Shown here one piece after another: positions 1-7,696 of a stretch of 64,000 bases of DNA (its first letter is position 1; each line of letters begins with the position of its first letter). The notes under the pieces were generated by a model. It saw nothing but the letters and a program-made list of their open reading frames with translations, did not search any database and was not told where the DNA came from. Origin of the DNA: CAKZNE01 sp040222435 (GTDB lineage Bacteria; Bacteroidota; Bacteroidia; Flavobacteriales; Schleiferiaceae); NCBI GenBank assembly GCA_965212245.1, contig OZ243107.1, forward strand, positions 2,108,001 to 2,172,000, read 5' to 3'. A program made the position numbers and the translations under genes.

Positions 1-2
1 TT

Positions 3-1718
3 TATGTAGACTCCAGCGGTGTGCCTGTGCCCAACCAACCCGTGTGGATCGTTATACAATCCAATCCGGTTATTTATATCTCAGGCATTTCCAACGCTTC
101 CGGGATCTTTCGTGATTCCATTCCCTCCCTTAGTGCTTCAGTACAACTTTATGCCTACAGCTTAGATTGTAACCGGAACTATATAGGTAAATCCGGTATG
201 TTAGATACGGCTAATACGCTCTACTCTGATACCATTACCATGTCTTGCATTGGAAGTCCGTTAATTTGTACGGCTGACTTTTCATCCAGCCCCGGAGGAG
301 GTAATGCCGTGAATTTCTCTAACAATTCCACTCAAACATTTGGAGCTCCCGCATCACGAATTTCCTATACCTGGAACTTTGGGGATGGACTGTCCTCTTC
401 ACAGGAAAACCCATCTCATACCTATGGTAATGCCGGGTTTTACAATGTAAGCCTTACCATTAGTATCAAGGATTCTTTAGATACTTCATTTGTGTTAAAA
501 TCGGATGTTCGTCAAAAAACGGTTCAGGCAGGCACACCTGCCTGTAATGCAGCTTTTCAATTTACCGTTAATGATTCAACCGTAAACTTCAATAATGTTT
601 CAACTTTTAGCGGAGTACCCCCGTCAAGTATAGCTCTTTACCAATGGAATTTTGGTGATGGTGCCTTTTCGGGGCAAAGAGACCCCACACACAACTATGC
701 AATTAACGGAGATTATGAGGTATGCCTGAGTCAATTTGTGGTGGATACTTCCGGAGTTTCGGCAGATACTTTATGCACCAATACTTTTTGTGACAGCTTA
801 ACTATTTTTGTGGAGCCTCTGGTGTGTGCTGCTGATTTTAATGTTCAAAATATAGATTCTACAACACGCAGTATAACTTTGTCAGATAACAGTACTATCT
901 CAAAACCCGGTTATAACAGATTTCTGCGTTGGGATTTTGGCGATGGCTCCTCCGACACTCTTTCAACGGTTACCCATGCGTATGCACCGGATACAACCAA
1001 TACTTTCCAGGTTTGTCTTTCCCTGGTGGTAGCAGATTCAGCCAGTGGCGATACCGTGTGTACCAACCTGTATTGTGAGAACATTACTATTGCGAATAGC
1101 TCGCCAAATTTTTGTGTGGCCGGTTTTATTGTAGATACCATCAATAGCTACAATGGAAAGGTATACGTATGGAATACTTCCTGGCCCTACAATGGTAATT
1201 CAGATTATCAGAACTCCTATACATGGAGTTTCGGAGATCAGACCTTTTCAAATCAGGCTTTCCCCACACATATCTATAATGGCGCAGGAACCTATGTACT
1301 GCAGTTGGAGCTCAATTCACTTGAGCTGGCCACCGGAAAGGCCTGCCGGAGCCTGTATGGTGATACACTGACGGTAGACTCGTTGGGTGGTATAGTGAAT
1401 AAAAACGGCACAGCTTTTAAGTTGATCGTACTAAACCCTGAAAATATAGGTGTAGATGAAGAAACAAAGTTCACTGCTTCCGTTTACCCTAATCCGGCTA
1501 ATGACAGGCTGGTAGTAGAAGTTACGGCACATGACAAAAGCAAATGGTCTTTCAGAATGACCGATCTGAAAGGGAGTTTGATCTGGCAGGAAGAAAGGAG
1601 TATGAAGGACACAGACCACATGGATCTGGATGTTTCGAAAATGAGAGAAGGACTATATATATTCAGTATTCAGAGTGAGGAAGGTATTTCTCACCACAAA
1701 ATAAAAATTGACAGGTAA
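3..1718 (+). CDS. PKD-repeat secreted protein with T9SS sorting domain (5' partial)
   Basis: The reading frame is already open at the left edge of the window, so the N-terminus lies outside. Four PKD-type beta-sandwich repeats follow one another, each with the hallmark W-[ND/S]-FGD motif and a downstream H-x-Y (WNFGDG near nt 373, 646 and 931, WSFGDQ near nt 1225). The last ~75 residues (SVYPNPANDRLVVEV and the end GLYIFSIQSEE) match a type A T9SS C-terminal sorting domain, which directs export through the outer membrane and attachment or release at the surface. PKD repeats usually act as spacers or in protein and glycan contacts. No catalytic domain is visible in the part present; it could lie upstream. 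The family call is secure, the substrate is unknown. Confidence 0.85.
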   Translation, partial: YVDSSGVPVPNQPVWIVIQSNPVIYISGISNASGIFRDSIPSLSASVQLYAYSLDCNRNYIGKSGMLDTANTLYSDTITMSCIGSPLICTADFSSSPGGGNAVNFSNNSTQTFGAPASRISYTWNFGDGLSSSQENPSHTYGNAGFYNVSLTISIKDSLDTSFVLKSDVRQKTVQAGTPACNAAFQFTVNDSTVNFNNVSTFSGVPPSSIALYQWNFGDGAFSGQRDPTHNYAINGDYEVCLSQFVVDTSGVSADTLCTNTFCDSLTIFVEPLVCAADFNVQNIDSTTRSITLSDNSTISKPGYNRFLRWDFGDGSSDTLSTVTHAYAPDTTNTFQVCLSLVVADSASGDTVCTNLYCENITIANSSPNFCVAGFIVDTINSYNGKVYVWNTSWPYNGNSDYQNSYTWSFGDQTFSNQAFPTHIYNGAGTYVLQLELNSLELATGKACRSLYGDTLTVDSLGGIVNKNGTAFKLIVLNPENIGVDEETKFTASVYPNPANDRLVVEVTAHDKSKWSFRMTDLKGSLIWQEERSMKDTDHMDLDVSKMREGLYIFSIQSEEGISHHKIKIDR

Positions 1719-1802
1719 GTTAAGATCAGAAAGTTAAAGCCCGGACTCTTTAAAAAACTGGTCTGACATTTACTTTTCAATTTTAACCAAACCTTAATGT
1801 AT

Positions 1803-1819
1803 GACTGCTAAAAGCAGTC
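1803..1819 (+). promoter_or_regulatory. Hairpin in the leader of the ECF sigma gene
   Basis: GACTGC and GCAGTC form a perfect 6-bp inverted repeat around a 5-nt TAAAA loop, ending 12 nt before the GTG start of the sigma gene. It has no T-run, so it is not a classical terminator. It could be an RNA hairpin affecting initiation or an operator; which one cannot be told from sequence. Confidence 0.35.
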
Positions 1820-1831
1820 CGAGACCCATAA

Positions 1832-2386
1832 GTGAAGGATATAGGTGAAATCATACAAGGGTGTTTAAAGAATGATAGGAGATCACAGTTCAAGTTATAC
1901 GACTACTGTTTTAACCCTATGATGAGTATCTGTGTCCGTTATGAAAAAGATGAAGAAATGGCTTTGGAAATCTTAAATACGGCTTTTATGAAAGTGCTTA
2001 AAAAGTTGAGTACTTACCAGTCTAAGTTTCCCTTTGACCCCTGGTTTAAACGTATTACAGTAAACCAGGCCATTGATAGTTACCGCAAAAAAACCAGGCG
2101 GATGGAGTTGTTTGAAAACGGAGTGGAAGATCTGGAGAACCAAAGTCTGAATGATGAATCAGGTACGGAGTGGATAGAGAAGGAGTACCTGGATCATATA
2201 CTGAAGAAACTTAAAAAGATTGAACAGGTAGTTTTCAATCTATATGCAGTGGATGGGTATTCACATAAAGAGATTGCAGAAGAACTGGATATGTCGGAGC
2301 GATCATCCATAAGGCACTTAAGTAGTGCCCGGAGAAAATTACAGGAGATGCTTCCTAATGATGAAATCGGATTACGTAAAGCGTGA
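1832..2386 (+). CDS. RNA polymerase sigma factor, ECF (sigma-70) family
   Basis: This is a 184-residue sigma factor with region 2 at about residues 20-90 (the segment DPWFKRITVNQAIDSYRKK is the typical region 2.4 helix) and region 4 at about residues 120-175 (YSHKEIAEELDMSERSSIRH is the helix-turn-helix). It directs RNA polymerase to a dedicated promoter set. The GTG start was chosen because an in-frame stop lies immediately upstream. Its stop overlaps the GTG start of the next gene by 4 bp (GTGA), so both are translationally coupled, and that next gene is the likely membrane partner or anti-sigma. The regulon and signal are unknown. Confidence 0.88.
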   Translation: MKDIGEIIQGCLKNDRRSQFKLYDYCFNPMMSICVRYEKDEEMALEILNTAFMKVLKKLSTYQSKFPFDPWFKRITVNQAIDSYRKKTRRMELFENGVEDLENQSLNDESGTEWIEKEYLDHILKKLKKIEQVVFNLYAVDGYSHKEIAEELDMSERSSIRHLSSARRKLQEMLPNDEIGLRKA

Positions 2387-4080
2387 GTGATATTGATAAA
2401 AAATATAAAGAAGAATTTGGAGAACAGAATTTTCCGGAAAGCCTGAAACAAAAAGGTTGGGCAGCTATGGAAGGTAGACTGGATGCTGAAATGCCTGTTT
2501 CCGGAGGTGGAAGTGGTGCTGCTGGTCAGCTATGGATGGCAGCCCGTGTTTTGCTTTTGGTAGCAGTTTTGGCTGTACCGGCCATATGGTATTTTGGTTT
2601 TTACGAAAGCGAAACTCCTGCTAAGCAGGTACCTGCCACTGTAGCAACTCCGGCCGGAGAACAAGGGGCTGGTGCTGCGAATTGGAGAAAAATCAACGAT
2701 GCTACTTTAACGGATGAAACCACTAAAAGTACCACAGAGGGCAACGTGGAAAAACCTGGTAAAGGCAATAATACTCCTGAAAATGTGAGCGGTGTATCTT
2801 CCCCATTGGAAAGCAAAACCACTGTTTCAGGCAACAATTCAAACCTGGGAATGGATAAACCCCAACCGGCTGACATTGCACAAAATACTCCGGCTTTCAC
2901 AAAACAAAAAGATCAACCGGTAACGGAAGAAAAGCCTCAGGATGTTACACCCCGGAAACCTTCTCCGCTACCAGGAAAGGAACTGGCCTTAATTGGAAAT
3001 GAGAGTACTCCGGAAAAAAAGGAAAGTACCGGAAACCTACCCACCGAAAATTCAAAAGAAAATACCCCGGATACTGAAACACAAGCAGAACCCGGACTAC
3101 GGCCTTCGGAGAATGAAAAAGAGATATTGGCAGGAAAAGAAGATACCGGGGAGAAATCACCGGATGAAAAAGGGGAAACTACTGTGGAGACCGAAGACGA
3201 AGAAACAGCATCAGAAGAAGGTGCCGAAGAAAAAACGGTTGACTTCAAAATGGCACACCTGGCATTTCCCAATATAGCTGAAGCTAACGTTATGAGTAGT
3301 TCTGAGGAAGATGAACAAATCAATTTCTTCTCGCGTGAGCGTTTTTCACTTTCCTTATGGGGAGGTTATGCCTATACTGGTAAGATACTGGAGGCTGACA
3401 ATCAAAATTATTTAGATAAGCGTAGAAACGAGGAAGAAGCGGTATGGAGTATACCTACCGGGCTCAACCTGGATTACTTTCTGAGTCGTAACTGGACCTT
3501 TGGGTTGGGAATACGCTGGGCGGAATACGGAGAGAATATTCAGTATAACCTCAACCGCAGGGATACCGCCATTGTAGACGGACGCTTTAATACGATTGAC
3601 AATTTCACCAATGTGATTTCGGTGGATTCCGTACGGGTGATAGATGGTATTTTGCAAGGGCATTGGGATTATACCGTAGTGTATGATGTGGAAGATACCA
3701 CTGCTCAGGATGCCAACGGACGCAGCAGCTGGAGGTATATAGAGATACCGGTTACAGTAGGTTATCGCTTTGGCAGCGGAAGAGTTAAACCCTGGGTACG
3801 CGGTGGTGTATCCTTTGGTGTTCCGGTCCAAACATCTTTCCAATATATACAGACCGGGGCAACCTTTTTACTGGATGAGAGTCAAAATGGGCAGAGAGTA
3901 GCACCTTTACAGTATAATGCGCTGTTAAACCTGGGGGTGGATTGTTACCTTACCCGGAGTTTCAGTATACGGCTGAACGGATTCGGTACCATGCAACTTA
4001 ATTCAGGTTTGGTGCAAAGTGGTGTAAGGCAGCGGTATTATCAATTAGGCTTAAGCCTTGGTGCCGCCTACAACTTCTAG
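2383..4080 (+). CDS. Membrane-anchored protein with Pro/Glu-rich linker and C-terminal outer-membrane beta-barrel domain; putative sigma partner
   Basis: The 565-residue product has three parts. Residues 1-45 are hydrophilic and would be cytoplasmic; residues ~48-70 are one transmembrane helix with no signal-peptidase site. Residues ~75-290 are a low-complexity linker rich in Pro, Glu, Lys and Thr. From ~residue 310 to the end (FSLSLWGGYAY to LGLSLGAAYNF) alternating amphipathic strands ending in Phe look like an outer-membrane beta-barrel. The start overlaps the sigma gene by 4 bp. An anti-sigma role is inferred from position and the cytosolic N-terminal tail; no canonical anti-sigma domain is recognised. 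The layout suggests a single chain bridging both membranes, known in other Bacteroidota as sigma-linked barrel proteins of unclear function. Confidence 0.6.
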   Translation: MSDIDKKYKEEFGEQNFPESLKQKGWAAMEGRLDAEMPVSGGGSGAAGQLWMAARVLLLVAVLAVPAIWYFGFYESETPAKQVPATVATPAGEQGAGAANWRKINDATLTDETTKSTTEGNVEKPGKGNNTPENVSGVSSPLESKTTVSGNNSNLGMDKPQPADIAQNTPAFTKQKDQPVTEEKPQDVTPRKPSPLPGKELALIGNESTPEKKESTGNLPTENSKENTPDTETQAEPGLRPSENEKEILAGKEDTGEKSPDEKGETTVETEDEETASEEGAEEKTVDFKMAHLAFPNIAEANVMSSSEEDEQINFFSRERFSLSLWGGYAYTGKILEADNQNYLDKRRNEEEAVWSIPTGLNLDYFLSRNWTFGLGIRWAEYGENIQYNLNRRDTAIVDGRFNTIDNFTNVISVDSVRVIDGILQGHWDYTVVYDVEDTTAQDANGRSSWRYIEIPVTVGYRFGSGRVKPWVRGGVSFGVPVQTSFQYIQTGATFLLDESQNGQRVAPLQYNALLNLGVDCYLTRSFSIRLNGFGTMQLNSGLVQSGVRQRYYQLGLSLGAAYNF

Positions 4081-4110
4081 ATTTTTTTGCCCGATGAAAA
4101 CTATTGAAAG

Positions 4111-4133
4111 GCCGCTGTGAAGCGGCTTTTTTT
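4111..4133 (+). terminator. Rho-independent terminator of the sigma operon
   Basis: GCCGCT and AGCGGC pair perfectly around a GTGA loop and are followed by seven T residues. It lies 30 bp after the stop of the barrel gene. The mobile element is inserted right at the end of this T-run, whose last six T residues are part of the 8-bp target duplication. Confidence 0.9.
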
Positions 4134-4135
4134 AT
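4128..4135. repeat. Left copy of 8-bp target-site duplication (TTTTTTAT)
   Basis: TTTTTTAT directly precedes the left inverted repeat and is repeated exactly after the right inverted repeat at 6552-6559. Eight-base duplications are the known signature of IS1595-family insertion. Confidence 0.9.
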
Positions 4136-4156
4136 CGGAATTAGGTACTTATTGGC
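4136..4156 (+). repeat. Left terminal inverted repeat of the IS1595-type element
   Basis: This 21-bp sequence matches the reverse complement of 6531-6551 without mismatch. It marks the transposase binding and cutting end. The identity stops exactly at the TTTTTTAT duplication on the outside and after GGC on the inside. Confidence 0.9.
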
Positions 4157-4246
4157 AGAATGAAGGTTTTGCGGTATCTTGGTTGAATTTAGGTCGTCCT
4201 CTTTGCAGGGGGCAACCACAACCAATACTAACGTAAAACCAAATCT

Positions 4247-4864
4247 ATGAAATCACCAAATACAGCTATCATTTTACAATGGTTAACGACTATTGTTAGT
4301 ATGATAGTTTTAATTCTAACATTAGCCTTTGTTGATGGACAAGGTATAATTAAAGGACTTCAGGAAATGAACACACTTGATTTTTTTATTGTAATTCTAG
4401 GAGGTTCAGGGGTTTTTGTTTTGGGGAGTTTAATCCGGAAATTGGTTAAAGTCCAAATGTCAGAGTCACTTTTATTGATCGAATCGAAATTGTTAAATCG
4501 GATTTCTTCATTAGAAAAAACTGTCTCAATATCATCCACTACCCCTACTCATGATTCTAAAAATAATCTGTCGGAAATTATTAATCGGCTTGAAATATTG
4601 GAGGCCAGTAGATATAAAGAACAGATTGCTTTAAATAATCATTTGCTTCAAAGGGAAGTAAATCGAATATCGGCAAATGCCTTAGCTAATATGGGCAATG
4701 ATGATTTAAAGCAGTTCTTAGAAAATTCTCAGAAACAAATTGACCATATAACCGAGGTCAATGAAAGGAATAATGGGGAAGGAATAAAGAAAAAGGATGC
4801 TATATATATCGTATCTGAATTCATGACAGGGGCCTTTTTCAAATCTCATATGGACACAAAATAA
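4247..4864 (+). CDS. Passenger protein with two transmembrane helices and coiled coil, function unknown
   Basis: The 205-residue product has two hydrophobic helices (about residues 8-30 and 46-64), then a Leu/Glu/Lys-rich region from ~70 to ~175 that would form a cytosolic coiled coil. No catalytic motif is visible and I do not recognise a family. The gene is inside the mobile element and its TAA stop overlaps the ATG of the transposase by one base (TAATG), so the two are cotranscribed and probably translationally coupled. Its composition is clearly more AT-rich than the transposase. Possible roles include a target-site or host-membrane interaction or a selfish maintenance function, but nothing in the sequence settles this. 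Confidence 0.6.
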   Translation: MKSPNTAIILQWLTTIVSMIVLILTLAFVDGQGIIKGLQEMNTLDFFIVILGGSGVFVLGSLIRKLVKVQMSESLLLIESKLLNRISSLEKTVSISSTTPTHDSKNNLSEIINRLEILEASRYKEQIALNNHLLQREVNRISANALANMGNDDLKQFLENSQKQIDHITEVNERNNGEGIKKKDAIYIVSEFMTGAFFKSHMDTK

Positions 4865-5829
4865 TGAACCTCATAGAAGTAACCAGCAAGTTCCCTTCAG
4901 AGCTTGAAGCTATCCAGCACTTTGAGCGCGCCCGATGGGGTAAGGCTCCTAAGTGTGCGTACTGTGGATCTGTAAAGCTAAGCAAGCGTAAAAAGGATCA
5001 CCGTTTTACCTGCATGACCTGCAATAAATCTTTTGCGGTAACGGTAGGCACTAAGCTGCATAAATCCCGCATTCCGATGCGCACTTGGTTAATAGCCTTT
5101 TCCCTAGTAACCGATGCAAAGAAGGGCGTTTCTGCAAAGCAGTTAGAACGCAACTTAGATGTAAGCTATAAAACCGCGTGGCGTATGGGAATGAAAATGC
5201 GGGAACTCATGCGGGAATCTACCGGAAAACTCGATAACGTGGTAGAAATGGACGAAGTGTATATAGGAGGCAAGCCCCGTAAGGGAGGACTTAACCAGCT
5301 CACCAAGTCCGAAAAGGAATACTACGATAAAACCATTGCCCGGTTAGATGAGAAGTTTGATATAGCAGAAGGTAAGAAAAAACGTAATTGGGTTCCGTGG
5401 TGGGAAGTAAAACGAGGCAGAGGCACACGAAAAGTACCCGTTGTAGGCATAGTAGAGCGCGATGGTAATGTAGTAGCTCAGGTAATGAAAAAGCTAAACT
5501 CCGATAACCTGAGAGCCATGGTAGAAAAGCACGTAAGAGAAGAGGATGCCGTAATTATTACCGATAAATACACCGGCTATAAAAAACTCAATCAGATTAT
5601 TAACCATGTGCAGGTAGATCATGAGCGTATGTACTCCTACCGGGGCATTAACACCAATACCATTGAAAGCTTTTGGGCCATTATCAAAAGAGGCATTATA
5701 GGGCAGTATCACCGTGTAACATTGCGGTATTTACCCGAATACATTACCGAGTTTGTGTTTAAGTACAATAATCGTAATGATGATGATATGTTTGAGACCT
5801 TAGTAGCTAATGCTATGAAGAAAGATTAA
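4864..5829 (+). CDS. IS1595-family transposase
   Basis: The 321-residue protein opens with a zinc ribbon (C31xxC34 and C50xxC53, CAYC and CMTC), followed by a helix-turn-helix-like region (residues ~75-115) and an RNase H-fold catalytic domain. D130 (EMDEVYIGG) and D234 (ITDKYTGYK) are the first two acidic ligands; the third motif TNTIESFWAIIKR carries N265, E268 and K275, the family's DD(N/E)K pattern. It cuts at the 21-bp inverted ends and leaves 8-bp duplications, which are both present here. The frame is full length with no stop or frameshift. The last four bases overlap the stop of the convergent regulator gene (shared TTAA). Confidence 0.95.
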   Translation: MNLIEVTSKFPSELEAIQHFERARWGKAPKCAYCGSVKLSKRKKDHRFTCMTCNKSFAVTVGTKLHKSRIPMRTWLIAFSLVTDAKKGVSAKQLERNLDVSYKTAWRMGMKMRELMRESTGKLDNVVEMDEVYIGGKPRKGGLNQLTKSEKEYYDKTIARLDEKFDIAEGKKKRNWVPWWEVKRGRGTRKVPVVGIVERDGNVVAQVMKKLNSDNLRAMVEKHVREEDAVIITDKYTGYKKLNQIINHVQVDHERMYSYRGINTNTIESFWAIIKRGIIGQYHRVTLRYLPEYITEFVFKYNNRNDDDMFETLVANAMKKD

Positions 5830-6044
5830 TTGTGAACGTCCTTGACAGGTACTAGCAAATCTTTTGCCTCCACCTGCAAAACGTCCGCAATTTCATAAAG
5901 AGTTTCAATGCGTGGTTGCATCTCATTAGTACACCACTTAGAAACGGTCGTTCTGTTTTTATTGAGTTGTTCCGCCAGCCAAAGGTTGGTTTTACCCTTT
6001 TCGGCCAGAGCCGCTTTAATTCTATTGTAGACTTTTCTACTCAA
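5826..6044 (-). CDS. XRE/Cro-CI-type DNA-binding regulator carried by the mobile element
   Basis: This 72-residue protein is almost entirely a Cro/CI helix-turn-helix (residues ~8-65, with LAEQLNKNRTTVSKWCTNEM as the core and PRIETLYEIADVL following). The only start that keeps the N-terminal helix is a TTG at 6044; no ATG is in frame upstream, so the true start is uncertain by a few codons. It is divergent from the small gene at 6215, and the 170-bp space between holds a perfect inverted repeat that could be its operator. It probably represses itself and its neighbour; an effect on the transposase is possible since the genes converge. Confidence 0.8.
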   Translation of the reverse strand: MSRKVYNRIKAALAEKGKTNLWLAEQLNKNRTTVSKWCTNEMQPRIETLYEIADVLQVEAKDLLVPVKDVHN

Positions 6045-6101
6045 TTCATTGCCTTTACAGAGGCAAATTAAAGCAATTCAAATTGGGTAAATCTTAGGTA
6101 T

Positions 6102-6122
6102 AATCAGTGTTTAAGACTGATT
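6102..6122. promoter_or_regulatory. Candidate operator between the XRE regulator and the small passenger gene
   Basis: AATCAGT and ACTGATT form a perfect 7-bp inverted repeat separated by 7 bp. The 21-bp footprint suits a Cro/CI-type dimer. Two further GCTTTAAA copies lie at about 6129 and 6150 in the same interval. Confidence 0.45.
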
Positions 6123-6146
6123 GAGAAGCTTTAAAGTATAATGTAG

Positions 6147-6177
6147 TTGCTTTAAAATATTCTTTTAGGTATGTTTG
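6147..6177 (+). promoter_or_regulatory. Bacteroidota-type promoter of the small passenger gene
   Basis: TATGTTTG at 6170-6177 fits the TAnnTTTG -7 element, and TTG at 6147-6149 lies 20 bp upstream as the -33 element. The start codon is 38 bp downstream. The candidate XRE operator sits just upstream of it. Confidence 0.55.
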
Positions 6178-6214
6178 AAACACTTTTGCACACTTTAACG
6201 CAACTTATACCACT

Positions 6215-6538
6215 ATGAAAGCAAATATCAATCAGAGAATGGCTACCAGCCTAATTGAGCAGGATATGATCCATAACAAGCTAATTCACACCTTAGAGAA
6301 AGCAGGGTTTGAAGATACCGGGATGAACTCCTTAAAGCTCATGGATGAAGTGGCCGAACTTATGCAAGTAGAGGAAGGCAGCAGAAACGAATGGATAGAG
6401 GTTTATATGGAGAATATTAAAAAGGCTGAGAATATGGAAGGAATACCCACAAGAGCAGAATTTACCGAGTTAGCAAAAGAGAGCTTTGCGGAACTTTTGC
6501 AGGTGCTAAATGGCGAGGCGCGCGCGAATAGCCAATAA
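6215..6538 (+). CDS. Small passenger protein of the mobile element, function unknown
   Basis: The 107-residue product is highly charged, acidic and predicted largely helical, with no transmembrane segment and no recognised motif. It has its own TAnnTTTG promoter and a clear ATG. Its stop codon TAA (6536-6538) lies inside the right inverted repeat of the element, so the gene extends to the last bases of the transposon and cannot have been picked up by chance without the end being remade. The neighbouring divergent XRE gene suggests repressor control. It could be an antirepressor, a small toxin or antitoxin, or a transposition modulator; I cannot choose between these. Confidence 0.6.
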   Translation: MKANINQRMATSLIEQDMIHNKLIHTLEKAGFEDTGMNSLKLMDEVAELMQVEEGSRNEWIEVYMENIKKAENMEGIPTRAEFTELAKESFAELLQVLNGEARANSQ

Positions 6539-6551
6539 GTACCTAATTCCG
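6531..6551 (-). repeat. Right terminal inverted repeat of the IS1595-type element
   Basis: Exact reverse complement of 4136-4156 over 21 bp. It contains the stop codon of the small passenger gene. Confidence 0.9.
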
Positions 6552-6559
6552 TTTTTTAT
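6552..6559. repeat. Right copy of 8-bp target-site duplication (TTTTTTAT)
   Basis: TTTTTTAT repeats the 8 bp at 4128-4135. Its final T is the first base of the TTA that encodes, on the minus strand, the stop of the secreted-protein gene ending at 6559; the duplication leaves that stop intact. Confidence 0.9.
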
Positions 6560-7080
6560 TAATCACCATAAAGGGTGAAAACCACGGTGGTGCGGTAGTA
6601 ATCAGCCTTTACGGCTAATGTAATACCCTCTATTCTGAATTGAAGATCAATATCATTTACTTTACCCGTGCCGTATATAAAGTCCTGTTCCAGGTCTGTA
6701 ATGGGCATATACCCCATTACGGAAGTTCCTACGTTTACGCCTGTACATGATCCACAGGGAACACCAATACTGGTGCGTTGGATATAAGGCACAAAAAGGG
6801 GTGTCCAGTTTATATCAAGCTTGCTTACTGTTACTCTCCAGTTTTGGGTGTTTTTCACATTGTTAATGTCCAGTTGATTGTAATTGGCTACTGTTTCCAG
6901 AGTAGGGTTCAGATCAGAACCTGCCTCGTTGGGTGTGCTTAGTGAACTGGCATCAAGTATTTCTGTCCACTCGGTAACCTGGCTGCGCACTACCTGACCG
7001 CTGGTATGAATGCCTGTGAGTAAGAACAAGCCAAGGATTAGTGTGCCGGAAAAGTAATATGGGAATTTTATACTAATCAT
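6559..7080 (-). CDS. Small secreted beta-rich protein, last gene of the giant-adhesin operon
   Basis: I do not recognise the family. The ATG at 7080 is preferred over the upstream ATG at 7098 because it starts just ahead of a hydrophobic signal peptide (about residues 8-26) and overlaps the stop of the preceding gene (ATGATTAG). The mature part is Thr/Val-rich with alternating strands, has one nearby cysteine pair (PCGSC) and ends RTTVVFTLYGD. That ending resembles the PVTIVYTMLDD end of the preceding gene, so the two are probably diverged paralogues of one beta-sandwich family. Position after the giant gene suggests surface or appendage partners of it. Confidence 0.65.
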   Translation of the reverse strand: MISIKFPYYFSGTLILGLFLLTGIHTSGQVVRSQVTEWTEILDASSLSTPNEAGSDLNPTLETVANYNQLDINNVKNTQNWRVTVSKLDINWTPLFVPYIQRTSIGVPCGSCTGVNVGTSVMGYMPITDLEQDFIYGTGKVNDIDLQFRIEGITLAVKADYYRTTVVFTLYGD

Positions 7081-7696
7081 CAAGCATGGTATAAACAATG
7101 GTTACTGGCGTGGTTTGGGTACCTATCTGGTTAAAATTAGTATTGATGTAACGCAAACGGTAAGTCAACTGGTGGCCGTTTCCGGAACCATTTCCGGTAA
7201 AACAACCCTGAATACCACTTATTATTTCCTGTGCTACAGCAGACAAGGTGATTTCAGACCCAAAGGGTGTGCCCTGGTTTCCGGCTCCCCCTACACAATT
7301 TCCTGTAGATAGAAGAAGTTCCAGCCCGGGGGGAACACTTCCAGCTCCGATACTTACTTCAATATGGCGGCTGGAAACATCCCGGTCAGCACAAGAATAA
7401 TTGATCCAGTTACTGTTATTGGTCAATGAGGAAGTATCCAGGGCTTCACCCGCTTCTGTAGGAGCCGAAAGCGTAAAACCCAGGTCGCTGGAGGCGCTGC
7501 TGGTTTCAATATCAAAAATGGCTATGGCTTGCATATCAACCGCCATTCCCATTTCGCTGGTCAGCCCGAATACCGGGTTTCCCGGTTGGGCGTATGCCGG
7601 GTGAAGAGAGAATATGGCGAATACCAGTAAAAGGATGAACGGATTGCTGCCGCAATGGACTAAAGACCTCACTGTATATGTATTATAAAATCTCAT
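7073..7696 (-). CDS. Small secreted beta-rich protein coupled to the giant adhesin gene
   Basis: The 207-residue product has an N-terminal signal peptide (hydrophobic core about residues 19-34, likely cleavage after AYA) and a Ser/Thr/Gly-rich body with alternating strands and a cysteine pair (SCAD and GNCVGG). No family is recognised. Its ATG overlaps the TGA of the giant gene (ATGA) and its own stop overlaps the next gene, so the three form one coupled transcription unit. The C-terminal strand motif is shared with the following gene, suggesting a duplicated pair of surface subunits. Confidence 0.7.
   Translation of the reverse strand: MRFYNTYTVRSLVHCGSNPFILLLVFAIFSLHPAYAQPGNPVFGLTSEMGMAVDMQAIAIFDIETSSASSDLGFTLSAPTEAGEALDTSSLTNNSNWINYSCADRDVSSRHIEVSIGAGSVPPGLELLLSTGNCVGGAGNQGTPFGSEITLSAVAQEIISGIQGCFTGNGSGNGHQLTYRLRYINTNFNQIGTQTTPVTIVYTMLDD

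Larger units (their letters stand above)
4136..6551 (+). mobile_element. IS1595-family element with three passenger genes
   Basis: The element is 2416 bp and fully delimited. The first 21 bp (4136-4156, beginning CGGAATTAGGTACTTATT) are the exact reverse complement of the last 21 bp (6531-6551), and both are flanked by TTTTTTAT. Inside lie, in order, a membrane/coiled-coil gene, an IS1595-type transposase, a convergent XRE-type regulator and a divergently read small gene. Plain IS1595 elements are usually about half this size or somewhat larger with only the transposase; passengers are known in some subgroups. Perfect ends and duplication suggest a recent and probably still mobile copy. Confidence 0.92.

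Noticed and set aside
2937..3323. Antisense frames through the Pro/Glu-rich linker
   Set aside because: They arise from codon bias in low-complexity sequence (Ser-rich antisense of Glu/Pro codons) and have no domain.
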